Positions 1-9,918 of a stretch of DNA of 64,000 bases are shown piece after piece. Within the stretch, counting starts at the first letter, position 1. Every line of letters begins with the position of its first letter. This DNA comes from PALSA-911 sp963839645 (GTDB lineage Bacteria; Pseudomonadota; Alphaproteobacteria; Acetobacterales; Acetobacteraceae), in the NCBI GenBank assembly GCA_963839645.1, contig CAWIVZ010000001.1, positions 930,001 to 994,000 of the forward strand, in the 5' to 3' direction. The position numbers and the translations under genes were made by a program. Below the pieces are notes generated by a model. That model saw nothing but the letters and a program-made list of their open reading frames with translations. It was not told where the DNA came from and searched no databases.

Positions 1-2
1 GG

Positions 3-1163
3 GGCGATGCGCTGGCGAGCTTCGTTTTCTGGGGCTACCAGTTCTTCATCGTCATGGCCGCGCTGAGCTACGTCATGGGCTTCAGCCAGAGCCGGGAATA
101 CGCCGAGCCGGAATGGTATATCGACCTGTGGCTGACCGTGGTTTGGGTCGCCTATCTGATCGTGTTCATGGGCACGCTGCTGATGCGCGAGGAGCCGCAT
201 ATCTATGTGGCCAACTGGTTCTATCTCGCCTTCATCGTCACCGTGGCAATGCTGCATATCGGCAACAACCTGGCGGTGCCGGTCAGCTTCTTCGGCGGCA
301 AGAGCTACTCGGCCTTCTCCGGCGCGCAGGATGCCTTGATCCAGTGGTGGTATGGCCATAACGCGGTCGGCTTCTTCCTGACCGCCGGGTTCCTGGGGAT
401 GATGTACTACTTCATTCCGAAGGCGGCGAATCGGCCGGTGTATTCCTACCGCCTCTCGATCGTGCATTTCTGGTCGCTGATCTTCCTGTATATCTGGGCC
501 GGACCGCATCACCTGCACTGGACCGCGCTGCCGGATTGGGCGCAGACGTTGGGCATGGCGTTCTCGATCATGCTGTGGATGCCTTCCTGGGGCGGCATGA
601 TCAACGGCCTGATGACGCTGTCGGGTGCCTGGGACAAGCTGCGCACGGATCCCGGCCTGCGCTTCTCCGTGACCGCGGTCGGGTTCTACGGCATGTCCAC
701 GTTCGAGGGACCGGTGATGTCGGTGCGCGACGTGAACGCGCTGGCGCACTATACCGACTGGGTGGTCGGGCACGTGCATTCCGGTGCCCTGGGCTGGGTG
801 GCGTTCATTTCCTTCGGCGCGATCTACTATCTGGTGCCGGTGCTGTGGAAGCGGACCGGTCTGTTTTCCAACAAGCTGGCCGCCTGGCACTACTGGATCG
901 CGACGCTGGGGATCGTGTTCTACATCACCTCGATGTGGGTGGCGGGGATCATGCAGGGCCTGATGTGGCGCGCCTATGACCAGTTCGGCTTCCTGCAATA
1001 CTCCTTCGTGGAATCCGTGGTCGCGGTGCACCCCTACTACATCATCCGGATGGTCGGCGGATTGCTGTTCCTGACCGGCGGTCTGATCATGGTCTACAAC
1101 CTGATCCGCACCGTGAATTCCCCGACAACGGAGCCCGCCGCCGCGCTGCGGGTGGGAGCATAG
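3..1163 (+). CDS. ccoN: cbb3-type cytochrome c oxidase subunit I (5' partial)
   Basis: Catalytic haem-copper subunit of the high-affinity cbb3 terminal oxidase in the inner membrane. The frame is open from base 3, so the gene starts outside the window; the Met at 54 is internal. 386 codons are visible. Seen: WWYGHNAVGFF and GPHHLHW, which carry the CuB histidines, and VGHVHSGALGW with the haem ligands, plus many hydrophobic segments. It is followed after 3 bases by ccoO. The N-terminal helices are missing, so nothing can be said about the promoter. Confidence 0.97.
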   Translation, partial: GDALASFVFWGYQFFIVMAALSYVMGFSQSREYAEPEWYIDLWLTVVWVAYLIVFMGTLLMREEPHIYVANWFYLAFIVTVAMLHIGNNLAVPVSFFGGKSYSAFSGAQDALIQWWYGHNAVGFFLTAGFLGMMYYFIPKAANRPVYSYRLSIVHFWSLIFLYIWAGPHHLHWTALPDWAQTLGMAFSIMLWMPSWGGMINGLMTLSGAWDKLRTDPGLRFSVTAVGFYGMSTFEGPVMSVRDVNALAHYTDWVVGHVHSGALGWVAFISFGAIYYLVPVLWKRTGLFSNKLAAWHYWIATLGIVFYITSMWVAGIMQGLMWRAYDQFGFLQYSFVESVVAVHPYYIIRMVGGLLFLTGGLIMVYNLIRTVNSPTTEPAAALRVGA

Positions 1164-1166
1164 ATC

Positions 1167-1886
1167 ATGGCCATTCGTCACGAATTCTTTGAGAAAAACG
1201 CGATCTTCCTGCTGCTGGGCACCCTGCTGACGGTTGCCGTCGGCGGCATTGTCGAGGTCGTCCCGCTGTTTACGATCGAAACCACGGTGGAGAAGGTGCA
1301 GGGCGTGCGCCCCTATACGCCGCTGGAGCTGCGCGGGCGGGACATCTATGTGCGGGAGGGCTGCTACCTCTGCCACAGCCAGCAGATCCGCGCCCTGCGC
1401 GACGAGGTGGAGCGCTATGGCCATTACTCGCTGGCGGCGGAGAGCATGTATGACCATCCGTTCCAGTGGGGTTCCAAGCGCATCGGGCCCGACCTGTCAC
1501 GGGTCGGCGGCAAATACTCCAACGAATGGCACTACGCGCATTTGCAGAACCCGCAGGCGCTGGTGCCGGAGAGCTTGATGCCGAGCTACGCCTTCCTGGC
1601 GGAGACGCCGCTCGAGACGGCGGACATTCAGGACCGGCTGCGTACCAACCGCATGGTGGGCGTTCCCTATACCGATGACCAGATTGCCAATGCCCAGGCC
1701 GATCTTCTGGCCCAGGCAGACCCCAATGGGGACCCGGCGGCGCTGATGAAGCGCTATCCGAAGGCCAATCTGGTAGCCGGCAATGGCCGGACCATCACGG
1801 AGCTCGACGCCGTGGTGGCCTATCTGCAGGTGCTCGGCACGATGGTGAACTTCGCCGACACCAGTACCGAGAAACTGCAGCAATAG
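1167..1886 (+). CDS. ccoO: cbb3-type cytochrome c oxidase subunit II
   Basis: Membrane-anchored mono-haem cytochrome c subunit of cbb3 oxidase, passing electrons to CcoN. 239 aa, a normal length. One N-terminal membrane helix at about residues 13-35 is followed by a periplasmic domain with the haem motif CYLCH near residue 67 and a likely Met ligand downstream (SLMPSYAFL). It starts with ATG 3 bases after ccoN, so the two are translated as a unit. Confidence 0.97.
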   Translation: MAIRHEFFEKNAIFLLLGTLLTVAVGGIVEVVPLFTIETTVEKVQGVRPYTPLELRGRDIYVREGCYLCHSQQIRALRDEVERYGHYSLAAESMYDHPFQWGSKRIGPDLSRVGGKYSNEWHYAHLQNPQALVPESLMPSYAFLAETPLETADIQDRLRTNRMVGVPYTDDQIANAQADLLAQADPNGDPAALMKRYPKANLVAGNGRTITELDAVVAYLQVLGTMVNFADTSTEKLQQ

Positions 1887-1895
1887 GAGCGGGCC

Positions 1896-2051
1896 ATGAC
1901 AGACCTGAACGAGATCCTGCTCTGGGGCCAGAAACATTCGATCCTCCTGATGTTTGGATCGTTCCTCGTGATACTGGCGACCGTCTACTGGCCCGGCCGC
2001 AAGGAACCGGTCGAGCGCAACGCCCTGATCCCCCTGCAAGACGACCGGTAA
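1896..2051 (+). CDS. ccoQ: cbb3 oxidase small subunit CcoQ/FixQ
   Basis: Small membrane subunit thought to stabilise the cbb3 complex. 51 aa: MTDLNEILLW, then one hydrophobic helix (about residues 16-32), then a short basic/acidic tail ending LQDDR. It lies between ccoO and ccoP, the usual place for this gene, with GGAGCGGG just upstream of the ATG. The call rests on position, size and the single helix, since the family is poorly conserved. Confidence 0.9.
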   Translation: MTDLNEILLWGQKHSILLMFGSFLVILATVYWPGRKEPVERNALIPLQDDR

Positions 2052-2063
2052 GGAGACGCAATC

Positions 2064-2934
2064 GTGCCGACAAAGATTGAAAAGGACAGCGTCACCGGCC
2101 AGGAGACCACGGGGCATGAGTGGGACGGGGTGCGTGAACTGAACACCCCGCTGCCGAAATGGTGGCTGTATACCTTCATCGCCTGCGTGATCATCGCGCT
2201 CGGGCAGATGCTGCTGTATCCGTCCGTTCCCTATGGAGTCGGGTATTTCCATGGGCTGCTCGGTTACTCGCAGCGTAAATCCGTGGACAAGGCGGTGGCC
2301 GACGTTGCGGCTCTGCGCAATGCGTCCCTGGAGGCGGTGCAGAAGGCCAGCTTCGCCGAGATCCGGGCCGATCCGCAAGCTGCTGGCTACCGCAATGACG
2401 GCGGGGCGGATCGCCTTTGCCGAGAATTGCCAGCCCTGTCATGGCGCCGGCGGCGGCGGACGGGTGGGTTATCCGGCGCTCGCGGCGGGGGCGTGGATTT
2501 GGGGCGGCAAGCTGGAGGATATCCAGCAGACGCTGACGCACGGCATTCGCAGCGGCGACGCGGATGCGCGCGACAGCCAGATGCCGAAATTCGGCGTCGA
2601 CGGCCTGCTGAAGCCGGAGCAGATCAGCCAGATCGCCGATTATGTGATGACGCTGTACGGCACGCCGGTGCCGGGCGCGGATGTTGCGCCGGGCAAGAAG
2701 CTGTTCGCGGAGAACTGCGCCGCCTGCCATGGCGATAACGGCGAGGGCAAGCGCGACGTGGGCGCGCCGCGCCTGGCCAGCAAGGTGCATCTGAACGCCT
2801 CCACGCGGGACGCGGTCGTGGCGCAGATCAGCAACCCGCGGATGGGCGTGATGCCGGCCTGGAATACGCGGCTCAACGAGGCTACCATCAAAAGCCTTGC
2901 GCTGTATGTGCACGCCTTCGGCGGCGGCGAGTAA
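2064..2934 (+). CDS. ccoP: cbb3-type cytochrome c oxidase subunit III, frameshifted
   Basis: Di-haem cytochrome c subunit of cbb3 oxidase. Starts at GTG 2064 (TTKIEK-like start read as MPTKIEKDS); one membrane helix at about residues 33-52. The frame breaks at about 2376: removing one C in gatccgCaag restores ADPKLLATAMTAGRIAFA and the rest of the protein. The two haem motifs CQPCH and CAACH lie after the break. The span is 3n+1 bases, giving 289 aa when corrected, a usual length. Probably a base-calling error rather than a dead gene, because the rest of the operon is intact in sense. Confidence 0.93.
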
Positions 2935-2964
2935 TTGGCAGGCGTACAGGTTCGGGGGGTCGCT

Positions 2965-4425
2965 ATGAGCCGGATCAGCAAGGCCGACAGGGAACTGCAA
3001 CTGCAGCGGGAAGCTGCCGGCGATCACCTGTACGCCAACCGCGTCCGCGTCTATCCCAAGGCGGTGCACGGGCCGGTGCGCAGGATCAAGTGGATCGTGC
3101 TGGGTATCTGCCTGGCGGTCTACTACGCCCTGCCCTGGCTGCGCTGGGACCGTGGGCCGGGCCGGCCTAATCAGGCATTGCTGCTCGATATCTGGAACGA
3201 GCGGTTCTACCTGTTCAACATCGAGCTTTGGCCGCAGGACATCTATTTCCTGACCGGACTGCTGATCCTGGCCGCGGTCGGGCTGTTCCTGGTGACCAGC
3301 CTGTTCGGACGGCTCTGGTGCGGCTACACCTGCCCGCAGACGGTGTGGACGGACCTGTTCATGCTGGTCGAGCGGACGATCGAGGGCGACCGCAACGAGC
3401 GGATGCGCCGCGATGCCGAGCCGGTCACGTTCGATACCGTCTGGCGCAAGGCGTTGAAGCACTCGGCCTGGGTGTTCATCGCATTCTGGACCGGCGGCGC
3501 CTGGATCATGTACTACGTGGACGCGCCGACGGTGACCGCCGAGTTCTGGACCGGCCGTGCGTCGCTGCCGGTGTATTTCTTCACCGGGCTGTTCACCCTG
3601 ACCACCTATGCGCTGGCCGGCTGGGCGCGGGAGCAGGTCTGCACCTACATGTGCCCGTGGCCGCGCTTCCAGGCCGCGATGCTGGACGAGCAGACGCTGA
3701 CCGTCACCTACCAGGGCTGGCGTGGCGAGCCGCGGCTGCGCGGCCGGCGGGATGCCGACACCAATGCGGGCGACTGCATCGATTGCGGCGCCTGCGTCAC
3801 CGCCTGCCCGACCGGGATCGACATCCGCGACGGCATCCAACTGGAATGCATCAATTGCGGCCTGTGCGTGGATGCCTGCAACCACGTGATGGAACGCGTC
3901 GGCCGCCCCCGTTCGCTGATCACCTGGGACAGCCTGGCCCGCCAGGCGGCCAAGGCGCAGGGACGCGACGAGAAGCTGCGGCTGCTGCGGCCGCGCTCGG
4001 TCATCTATGCGGTGGCCATGCTGGTCGCGCTGACGGCGATGGGGGTCGCGTTCTTCACCCGCTCGACCGTCGAGCTGTCGGTGGAGCGTGATCGGGCGCC
4101 CTTGTTCGTGCGGCTGGCGGACGGTGCCATCCGCAACGGGTATACCGTGCGGATCGTCAACAAGACCGCGGCTCCGGTGACGTTCGACATGCGGGTGGAT
4201 GGGCTTGCGGGCGCGAAGCTGGCCGTGGCGGATGCACCCGTGGCGGCTGGATCGGGCGAGGAGCTGGCCTTGCCGGTGGCTACCGATTCGGTGGGGGTTT
4301 ATCGGGTGCTGCTGACCGCGCCGCCCGGCGCACAGACCGGTGCATCCAAGGATGTCGATTTCGTGCTCACCGATCCGACGACGCACGTGAACACGCGTTA
4401 CCATTCTACCTTCAGGGGACCGTGA
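2965..4425 (+). CDS. ccoG: cbb3 oxidase assembly ferredoxin-like protein CcoG (FixG/RdxA)
   Basis: Polyferredoxin membrane protein, known as a copper(II) reductase in cbb3 assembly. 486 aa from ATG 2965; the frame is open further upstream but homologues start near MSRISKADRE. Seen: several membrane helices, CGYTCPQTVW, CTYMCPWPRFQ, and two 4Fe-4S motifs CIDCGACVTACP and CINCGLCVDACN around residues 275-310, then a helix and a C-terminal immunoglobulin-like domain. Second in the cco operon block, 30 bases after ccoP. Confidence 0.96.
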   Translation: MSRISKADRELQLQREAAGDHLYANRVRVYPKAVHGPVRRIKWIVLGICLAVYYALPWLRWDRGPGRPNQALLLDIWNERFYLFNIELWPQDIYFLTGLLILAAVGLFLVTSLFGRLWCGYTCPQTVWTDLFMLVERTIEGDRNERMRRDAEPVTFDTVWRKALKHSAWVFIAFWTGGAWIMYYVDAPTVTAEFWTGRASLPVYFFTGLFTLTTYALAGWAREQVCTYMCPWPRFQAAMLDEQTLTVTYQGWRGEPRLRGRRDADTNAGDCIDCGACVTACPTGIDIRDGIQLECINCGLCVDACNHVMERVGRPRSLITWDSLARQAAKAQGRDEKLRLLRPRSVIYAVAMLVALTAMGVAFFTRSTVELSVERDRAPLFVRLADGAIRNGYTVRIVNKTAAPVTFDMRVDGLAGAKLAVADAPVAAGSGEELALPVATDSVGVYRVLLTAPPGAQTGASKDVDFVLTDPTTHVNTRYHSTFRGP

Positions 4426-4428
4426 GCG

Positions 4429-4938
4429 ATGGATGGAAGCCAGTATTGGAACCCGCGCCGTGATCCCGCGTCGCCGGACGGGCGGTCCGCCTGGCGATGG
4501 TTTCCCTGGGCCGTGGCCGGGATCATGGGCATCGTGATCGCGGCGAATGTCGGGCTCGTGTTCACCGCCATGCGCAGCTTCCCCGGCGCGGCCGAGGGCA
4601 ACGGGTTCACGCTGTCCAACGAGTATAATCAGGTGCTGAAGGACGAGGCAAAGCAGGAGGCGCTGGGCTGGACCCTGGCGATCGCGCTGGACGCGACGCA
4701 GCGGCCTACGCTGACGCTGACGGACCACGCCGGCCATGCGCTGGATCAGGCGAGCGTGCAGGCCAGCGCGGCGCGGCCGCTGGGGCCGCCGCAGACGACG
4801 CCGCTCGGGATGCACGCCGTTGGTACCGGACGCTATCTTTCGGAGTTGGCACTGGCGCGCGGGCAGTGGGATGTGACGCTGCGGGTTCAGCACGGCAACG
4901 ACGTGGTACGCGCGGTACGCCGGCTGATCGTGCGGTGA
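4429..4938 (+). CDS. ccoH: FixH family cbb3 assembly protein
   Basis: 169 aa with one N-terminal membrane helix (about residues 22-44) and a periplasmic domain. FixH/CcoH proteins bind cbb3 assembly intermediates. The C-terminal part contains the family-like GRYLSELALARGQWDVTLRV. It begins 3 bases after ccoG, and its TGA overlaps the GTG start of ccoI, the standard ccoGHIS order. Confidence 0.93.
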   Translation: MDGSQYWNPRRDPASPDGRSAWRWFPWAVAGIMGIVIAANVGLVFTAMRSFPGAAEGNGFTLSNEYNQVLKDEAKQEALGWTLAIALDATQRPTLTLTDHAGHALDQASVQASAARPLGPPQTTPLGMHAVGTGRYLSELALARGQWDVTLRVQHGNDVVRAVRRLIVR

Positions 4939-7317
4939 ATGCCCTGACCCCGGCGGCCCCCGTCGGGAGTGCCGGGGTTTCCGCCGATGCGGCCTGCGCG
5001 CATTGCGGCCTGCCCGCAGGGGAGGGCAGGCGGTTCTGCTGCGCCGGCTGCGCGGCGGCCTATGAAACCATTCGCGGCCTGGGGTTGGGGCGATACTACG
5101 AGCAGCGACTGCTCGACCCGGCGGCGCGCGCGCCGCGCCCGGAAGCCGCCGACCGGCTGGACCTCGGCCGCTATGTGACGGCGAATCCGGACGGGACCTG
5201 CGAACTGGCACTGGCCATCGACGGGCTGCAGTGCGGCGCCTGCGTCTGGCTGATCGAAAGCGTGCTGGGGCGCGACGCCGCCGTGGCGCAGGCGCGGGTG
5301 AACATGACCTCGCGATGGCTGCGGCTGGTCTGGCGAGGCGGGGAAGCCGAAGCCGGCCGGCTGATCGGGCTGGTCGAGCGGCTGGGCTACCGGCTGATCC
5401 CCTTCGATGCCGCGGCGCTGCAGGCCGGGCAGGACCGCACCGGGCGGATGCTGCTGCGCTCGCTGGCGGTGGCGGGGTTCGCCGCGGGCAACGTGATGCT
5501 GCTGTCGATCGGCGTCTGGGCCGGTCTGGTGCAGGGCATGGGGCCGGCCACGCGCGAATTGATGCATTTTGTCTCGGCGCTGATCGCGCTGCCGGCGATC
5601 GCCTATGCCGGCATGCCGTTCTTCGCCTCGGCCTTCGCCGCCCTGCGGCAGTTTCGCACCAACATGGACGTGCCGATCAGCGTCGGCGTGATCCTGGTCA
5701 CCGGCATCAGCGTGCAGCAGAGCTTCGCCGGCGGCGACCACACCTATTTCGACAGCGCCGTCACGCTGCTGTTCTTCCTGCTGATCGGGCGCTACCTGGA
5801 CCATCTGGCGCGCGGCCGGGCGCGGGCGGTGGCGGAGCAGTTGCTGACGCTGCGCGTCCGCGATGTGGCGGTACTGGCGGCGGACGGCAGCACGGCGCGG
5901 CGAGCGCAGGAAGCGGTGGCGCCGGGCGAGCGCATCCTGGTCGGACCCGGCGAACGCGTCGGCGCGGACGGGGTGGTGGAGCGCGGGGCGTCGCTGCTGG
6001 ATGCCAGCCTGGTCACCGGGGAGAGCCTGCCGGAGGCGGCCGTGCCGGGCAGCACGGTGTTCGCCGGCAGCATGAACCTGGGCGAGGCGCTGGTCGTGCG
6101 GGTGACGGCGGCGGGCCAATCCACCCTGCTGGCCGAATGCGTCCGGCTGATCGAGGCGGCGGAGGCGCGGCGCGGGCGCTATCGTGGTACTGGCCGACCG
6201 GGTGGCGCGGCGCTACGCCCCGGCGGTGCATCTCTGCGCGTTGCTGACATTCCTTGGCTGGGTGTTCATCGGCGGCGCATCGGCGGGCGCGGCGCTGCTG
6301 ACGGCGAGCGCGGTGCTGATCATCACCTGCCCCTGCGCCCTGGCGCTGGCGGTGCCGGCGGTGCAGGTGATCGTCACCTCCCGCCTGCTGCGCGGCGGCG
6401 TGCTGTTGAAATCGGGCACCGCGCTGGAACGGCTGGCCGATGTGGACGTGGTGGTGTTCGACAAGACCGGCACGCTGACCGAGCCGACCCTGGGCCTGAT
6501 CGAGACCCCGGAGATGGACCGCGAGGCCTTGCGCGTGGCGGCGTCCCTGGCGGCGTCCAGCCGCCATCCCCTGGCGCGGGCGCTGCTGGCGGCATCGGGG
6601 CCGGTGCCGGCGGCGGAAGCGGTGCGCGAGCATGCGGGGCTGGGGCTGAGCCTGGCGGTGCCGGGCGGCGAGATCCGGCTGGGCAGCGTCGCGTTCTGCG
6701 GGGTGACGACCGCGGCAGCGGCCGAGGGGCCGCAGGTGTGGCTGGTCCGGCCGGGCCGGGATCCGGTCTGTTTCGAGTTCGCCGAACGGCTGCGCGCCGA
6801 CGCGGCGGAATGCGTCGCGGCGCTGCGGACGCTGGGCCTGGAGGTGCGGCTGCTGTCGGGCGACCGGGCATCCGCCGTCTCCCGCATGGCGGCGCTGGCG
6901 GGGATCGCCGACTGGCGGGCGGAATGCTCGCCGGTTGCGAAGGTGGCGGCGATCGAGGCGCTGCGCGCGCAAGGGCGGCGCGTGCTGATGGTCGGCGACG
7001 GGCTGAACGACGGCCCATCGCTGGCGGCGGCTAGCGTGTCCGCCGCGCCGGCGAGTGCGGCCGATGTCAGCCAGACCGTCGCGGATGTGGTATTCCAGGG
7101 CGAGAAACTGGCCCCGGTGGCCGAGGCGATTCGCATGGCGCGCCGCGCGCAGGCGGCGATGCGGCAGAACCTGGCGCTGTCGATCGGCTATAACGCGCTG
7201 CTGGTGCCGCTGGCGATGGCGGGTTTCGTGACGCCCTGGCTGGCGGCGGCGGCGATGTCGAGTTCTTCGCTGGTGGTGATGCTGAACAGCCTGCGGCTGA
7301 AGGCGGGTGGGCGATGA
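4935..7317 (+). CDS. ccoI: copper-translocating P-type ATPase CcoI/FixI, frameshifted
   Basis: P1B-type ATPase that exports Cu(I) for loading the CuB site of cbb3 oxidase. Starts at GTG 4935 inside the fixH stop (GTGA overlap). Domains in order: N-terminal Cys-rich zinc-ribbon-like segment (CAHCGLP..FCCAGC), HMA domain with GLQCGACVW, actuator with TGES, then CPC membrane motif (ITCPCALAL), DKTGTLT phosphorylation site, and GDGLNDGPS. The frame breaks at about 6183: dropping one C in gctatCgtg gives RYVVLADRVARRYAP. Corrected length 793 aa. Likely indel error. Confidence 0.94.
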
Positions 7318-7464
7318 CGGTTATCCTGTATCTGATCCTGGCCAGCCTGGTGATGGGGGCGGGCGGGCTCGCGGTGTTCCTGTGGTCGATGCGATCCGGG
7401 CAGTACCGAGGACCTGGACGGGGCGGCGCAGCGCATCCTGTTCGATGATGAGCCCCCCAAATGA
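7314..7464 (+). CDS. ccoS: cbb3 oxidase maturation protein CcoS, frameshifted
   Basis: Small one-helix protein needed for cofactor insertion in cbb3 oxidase. ATG 7314 overlaps the ccoI stop (ATGA). Reads MTVILYLILASLVMGAGG.. with one membrane helix, then GQY. One extra C at about 7407 (agtacCgag) breaks the frame; removing it gives the family signature GQYEDLDGAAQRILFDDE and a stop at 7462-7464. Corrected length 49 aa. Last gene of the cco block. Confidence 0.88.
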
Positions 7465-7489
7465 CGCGGTGAGCCAAGCCGCCGTCCGG

Positions 7490-8002
7490 TCAGTCGCCCG
7501 GGGCCGTGGCGCGGCAGCGGTGCAGGGTCAGCGGCTTCAGGGTCATGACCGGGTCGCCGTTCTGGTTGAGCACTTCAACGGACGAGCGGATCAGGCCGCG
7601 ATCGGGCTTGGAGCGGGAGCGCCGCGCCTCCAGAACGGTGACGCGAATGCGCAGCCGGTCGCCGGGGCGCACCGGGCGGACCCAGCGCAGTTCGTCGATG
7701 CCCGGAGAGGCCAGGCCGCCCTTGGGAAGATAATGATCGGCGAACAGCCGCATCATCATCGCGCCGGTGTGCCAGCCGCTGGCGATCAGGCCGCCGAAAT
7801 CGCCGTTTGCCGCGGCTTCGGGGTCGATATGCATGTCCTGCGGGTCGAAGCGATGGGCGAAGTCGAGGATGTCGGCCTCGGTCACGGCAAGCTCGCCGAA
7901 CTCGAAAACGCCGCCTTCGGGATAATCCTCGAAACAGCGGTCCTCCGGCGGCGGCAGAGAGGCGGTGTTGGCAGGCATGGAGTGGGGATCCTCGAAATTC
8001 AT
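7490..8002 (-). CDS. MaoC family dehydratase
   Basis: Hot-dog fold (R)-specific enoyl-CoA hydratase-like protein. The signature is clear: DFAHRFDPQDMHIDPEAA followed by FGGLIASGWHT, carrying the catalytic Asp/His pair. 170 aa from ATG 8002; a TTG at 8023 and an ATG at 7978 are alternative starts. It ends 25 bases from ccoS (convergent) and is transcribed away from the HxlR regulator gene, so it may be that regulator's target. The acyl substrate cannot be told from sequence. Confidence 0.9.
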   Translation of the reverse strand: MNFEDPHSMPANTASLPPPEDRCFEDYPEGGVFEFGELAVTEADILDFAHRFDPQDMHIDPEAAANGDFGGLIASGWHTGAMMMRLFADHYLPKGGLASPGIDELRWVRPVRPGDRLRIRVTVLEARRSRSKPDRGLIRSSVEVLNQNGDPVMTLKPLTLHRCRATAPGD

Positions 8003-8055
8003 GCGGTGGAAGCGACCCGGCAAGCGGCGGGTGCCGATGGCTTGGGTGCCGCTAG

Positions 8056-8083
8056 CTTACTTGATGGCGAAACTTACATGATG
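8056..8083. promoter_or_regulatory. two near-identical direct repeats between divergent genes
   Basis: The words cttacttgatg (8056-8066) and cttacatgatg (8073-8083) differ at one base and are spaced 17 bp start to start, in the gap between the MaoC gene and the HxlR gene. The position and spacing suit an operator for the adjacent HxlR regulator. Function is inferred only. Confidence 0.45.
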
Positions 8084-8138
8084 ATAGGCAGGGATGTAGG
8101 GTATGAACCTCGTCAGGGTAGAGCAAGGCTGATCCGCC

Positions 8139-8627
8139 ATGCAGCACAAGAGCTTCGCAGGCATGCAATGCCCGATCGCCCGCAGCCTGGAACGGGTCGG
8201 CGAGTGGTGGAGCATCCTGATCCTGCGGGATGCCTTTCATGGCCTGACCCGCTTCGACCAGTTCCAGAAAAGCCTGCGGATCGCGCCGAACATGCTGACC
8301 CGCCGGCTGAACGGTCTGGTGGAATCCGGGCTGCTGGAGCGGCGGCAGTATTGCGAGCGCCCGCCTCGGTTCGAGTATGTGTTGACCGAGCGGGGCCGGG
8401 ACTTCCGCCCGGTGCTGTGGTCGCTGCTCGCCTGGGGCAACCGGCATTTCGCGCCGGAAGGCGCGAGCGTGGTGGTCGTGGACAGCGCAACCGGTGAGGT
8501 GGCCGATCCCGTGCTGGTGGACCGGATCAGCGGCCGCCCCCTGACCGAGCCGACGTTCCGATCCGCTGCCGGACCTGCCGCCGATGAGGTTGTGCGGCGG
8601 CGCTACGCGGCGGCGAGGCGTTCGTGA
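8139..8627 (+). CDS. HxlR family winged-helix transcriptional regulator
   Basis: 162 aa DNA-binding protein. The HxlR core is easy to see: CPIARSLERVGEWWSILILRDAF, RFDQFQKSL.IAPNMLTRRL and the wing around residues 60-85 (RFEYVLTERGRDF). Cys11 sits in the position used by redox- or aldehyde-sensing family members. The C-terminal third (about residues 105-162) extends past the DNA-binding domain and may add a regulatory role. Divergent from the MaoC gene across an operator-like repeat. Confidence 0.92.
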   Translation: MQHKSFAGMQCPIARSLERVGEWWSILILRDAFHGLTRFDQFQKSLRIAPNMLTRRLNGLVESGLLERRQYCERPPRFEYVLTERGRDFRPVLWSLLAWGNRHFAPEGASVVVVDSATGEVADPVLVDRISGRPLTEPTFRSAAGPAADEVVRRRYAAARRS

Positions 8628-8628
8628 G

Positions 8629-9796
8629 TCAGCGCCGATACAGGTAATAGTGGATCGTCAGGTCCAGGTCGGCACGGGGTTCCGGCGTGGTGGGCGGGAA
8701 CGGCGGCAGGTTGGCGTCGCGGAACACCGACAGGGCGGCCATATCCAGCCATTGCGAGCCGGATTTGCCGGTCAACTCCACGCCGAGCACGCGGCCGTAA
8801 CGGTTCACCACCACGTGGATGTGCACGATGCCGTCCTCGCCTTTGCTGGCGGCTTCCTGGGGGTAGTAGCCGTGCCGGTCCCACCAGGCGTGCAGCAGGG
8901 TGATCCAGTCCGTGCCGACCTGGGCGCCGGTGACCTTGATGGAGGCGTCCGGGCGATGGGTGTCGGTCGGCGGGGAGCCGGCGCTGTCGGCGGCGTTCGG
9001 GCCCATCGTCGGATTGATGGTGTTGCGCCGGCCGGTTGCGCGGTTGCGCTGCAGGTCGGTTGAGGCGCCGCCGAAGGAAAAGTTCATCGGTGCGGAGAGG
9101 GACGGTTCCACCGGCGGAGCGGCGGGACGGGGTTCCGCGCGCGGTCGGGGCTCGACCCTCGGCCGCGGCGGGGCGGCGGCGTGCGGGACCGGGATCGGCG
9201 GCCGGGGATGCGCGGCCGGGGCCTGCGGCTTCGGCGGCGGCTCCGCCTTGGCGGCAGGCGGCGGCGATGGCTGCGGCTCTTCCGTGGCGGCTGCCGGGGG
9301 CGGCGGCGGCGCGGGCGCCGGAGCGGGTATCGGTGGAGCCGGTTCCGGGGGGGGCGGCGCAGGAGGCGCTGGCTCGGGAGGGGCGAGTGCCGGGGGTTTC
9401 CGGGACGGGCGGAACCGGCAAGGCCACCGGCGGCGCCGGTTGTGGCGGAGGCGTTTGCGGTGGCGGTGGGGGCGGAGGGGCGGCCTCGTTGCCCGGCGGG
9501 GGCGGCACCTGCGGCCCTTCCTCCGGCGCCGAGGCGGGAGGCATGCCCTTGGGCAGGTCCTTGCGGGAACTCGGCAGGGCCGGCTCGAAGATCACCGTGA
9601 CCGGATTGGAGGTGCCCACTTCCTGGCGCGGGGCGGGCAGCATCAGCAGCAGGATGGCCAGCAGCAACAGCAGGTGCAGCAGCCCGGATCCGAGCAGGCT
9701 GCGCTCGATCCGAACCCTGGACAGGACCCGTGTTCTGCGCGCGCCGGCTTGGCCGATATCCAGGCGTTGATCAGGCCGGGCAGTGAAAACGGTCAT
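8629..9796 (-). CDS. TonB family energy-transducer-like protein, frameshifted
   Basis: TonB-like protein: short cytoplasmic N-terminus, one membrane helix (about residues 35-55, LLHLLLLLAILLLML), a long Pro/Ala-rich periplasmic linker, and a C-terminal TonB-type domain (DWITLLHAWWDRHGYYP.. VNRYGRVLGVELTGKSG.. LDLTIHYYLYRR). The frame breaks in the proline-rich part at about 9390-9400; one surplus base there joins both halves into 388 aa. The repeat-rich GC context makes an indel error likely. No ExbB/ExbD genes are nearby. Convergent with the HxlR gene, 1 base apart. Confidence 0.85.
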
Positions 9797-9918
9797 GTAC
9801 CTTCGGGTTCAAGCCGGGTTGGATGGAATGGCCGGCTGGCGGCATCCGCTGTTCATGCTACCAGAACCGCTGGCGGCCACTAAGTTCGGCGGCCGCCTTG
9901 CTGCTGTTGGAAACCGCC

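Noticed and set aside
2370..2380. Programmed +1 frameshift in ccoP or the other broken genes
   Set aside because: The sites share no slippery sequence or common context and occur in unrelated genes; random indels fit better.
2191..5211. Very long open frame on the minus strand (about 1000 codons)
   Set aside because: Shadow of ccoP-ccoG-ccoH in G/C-rich DNA; composition is His/Arg/Pro-rich and no motif is seen.
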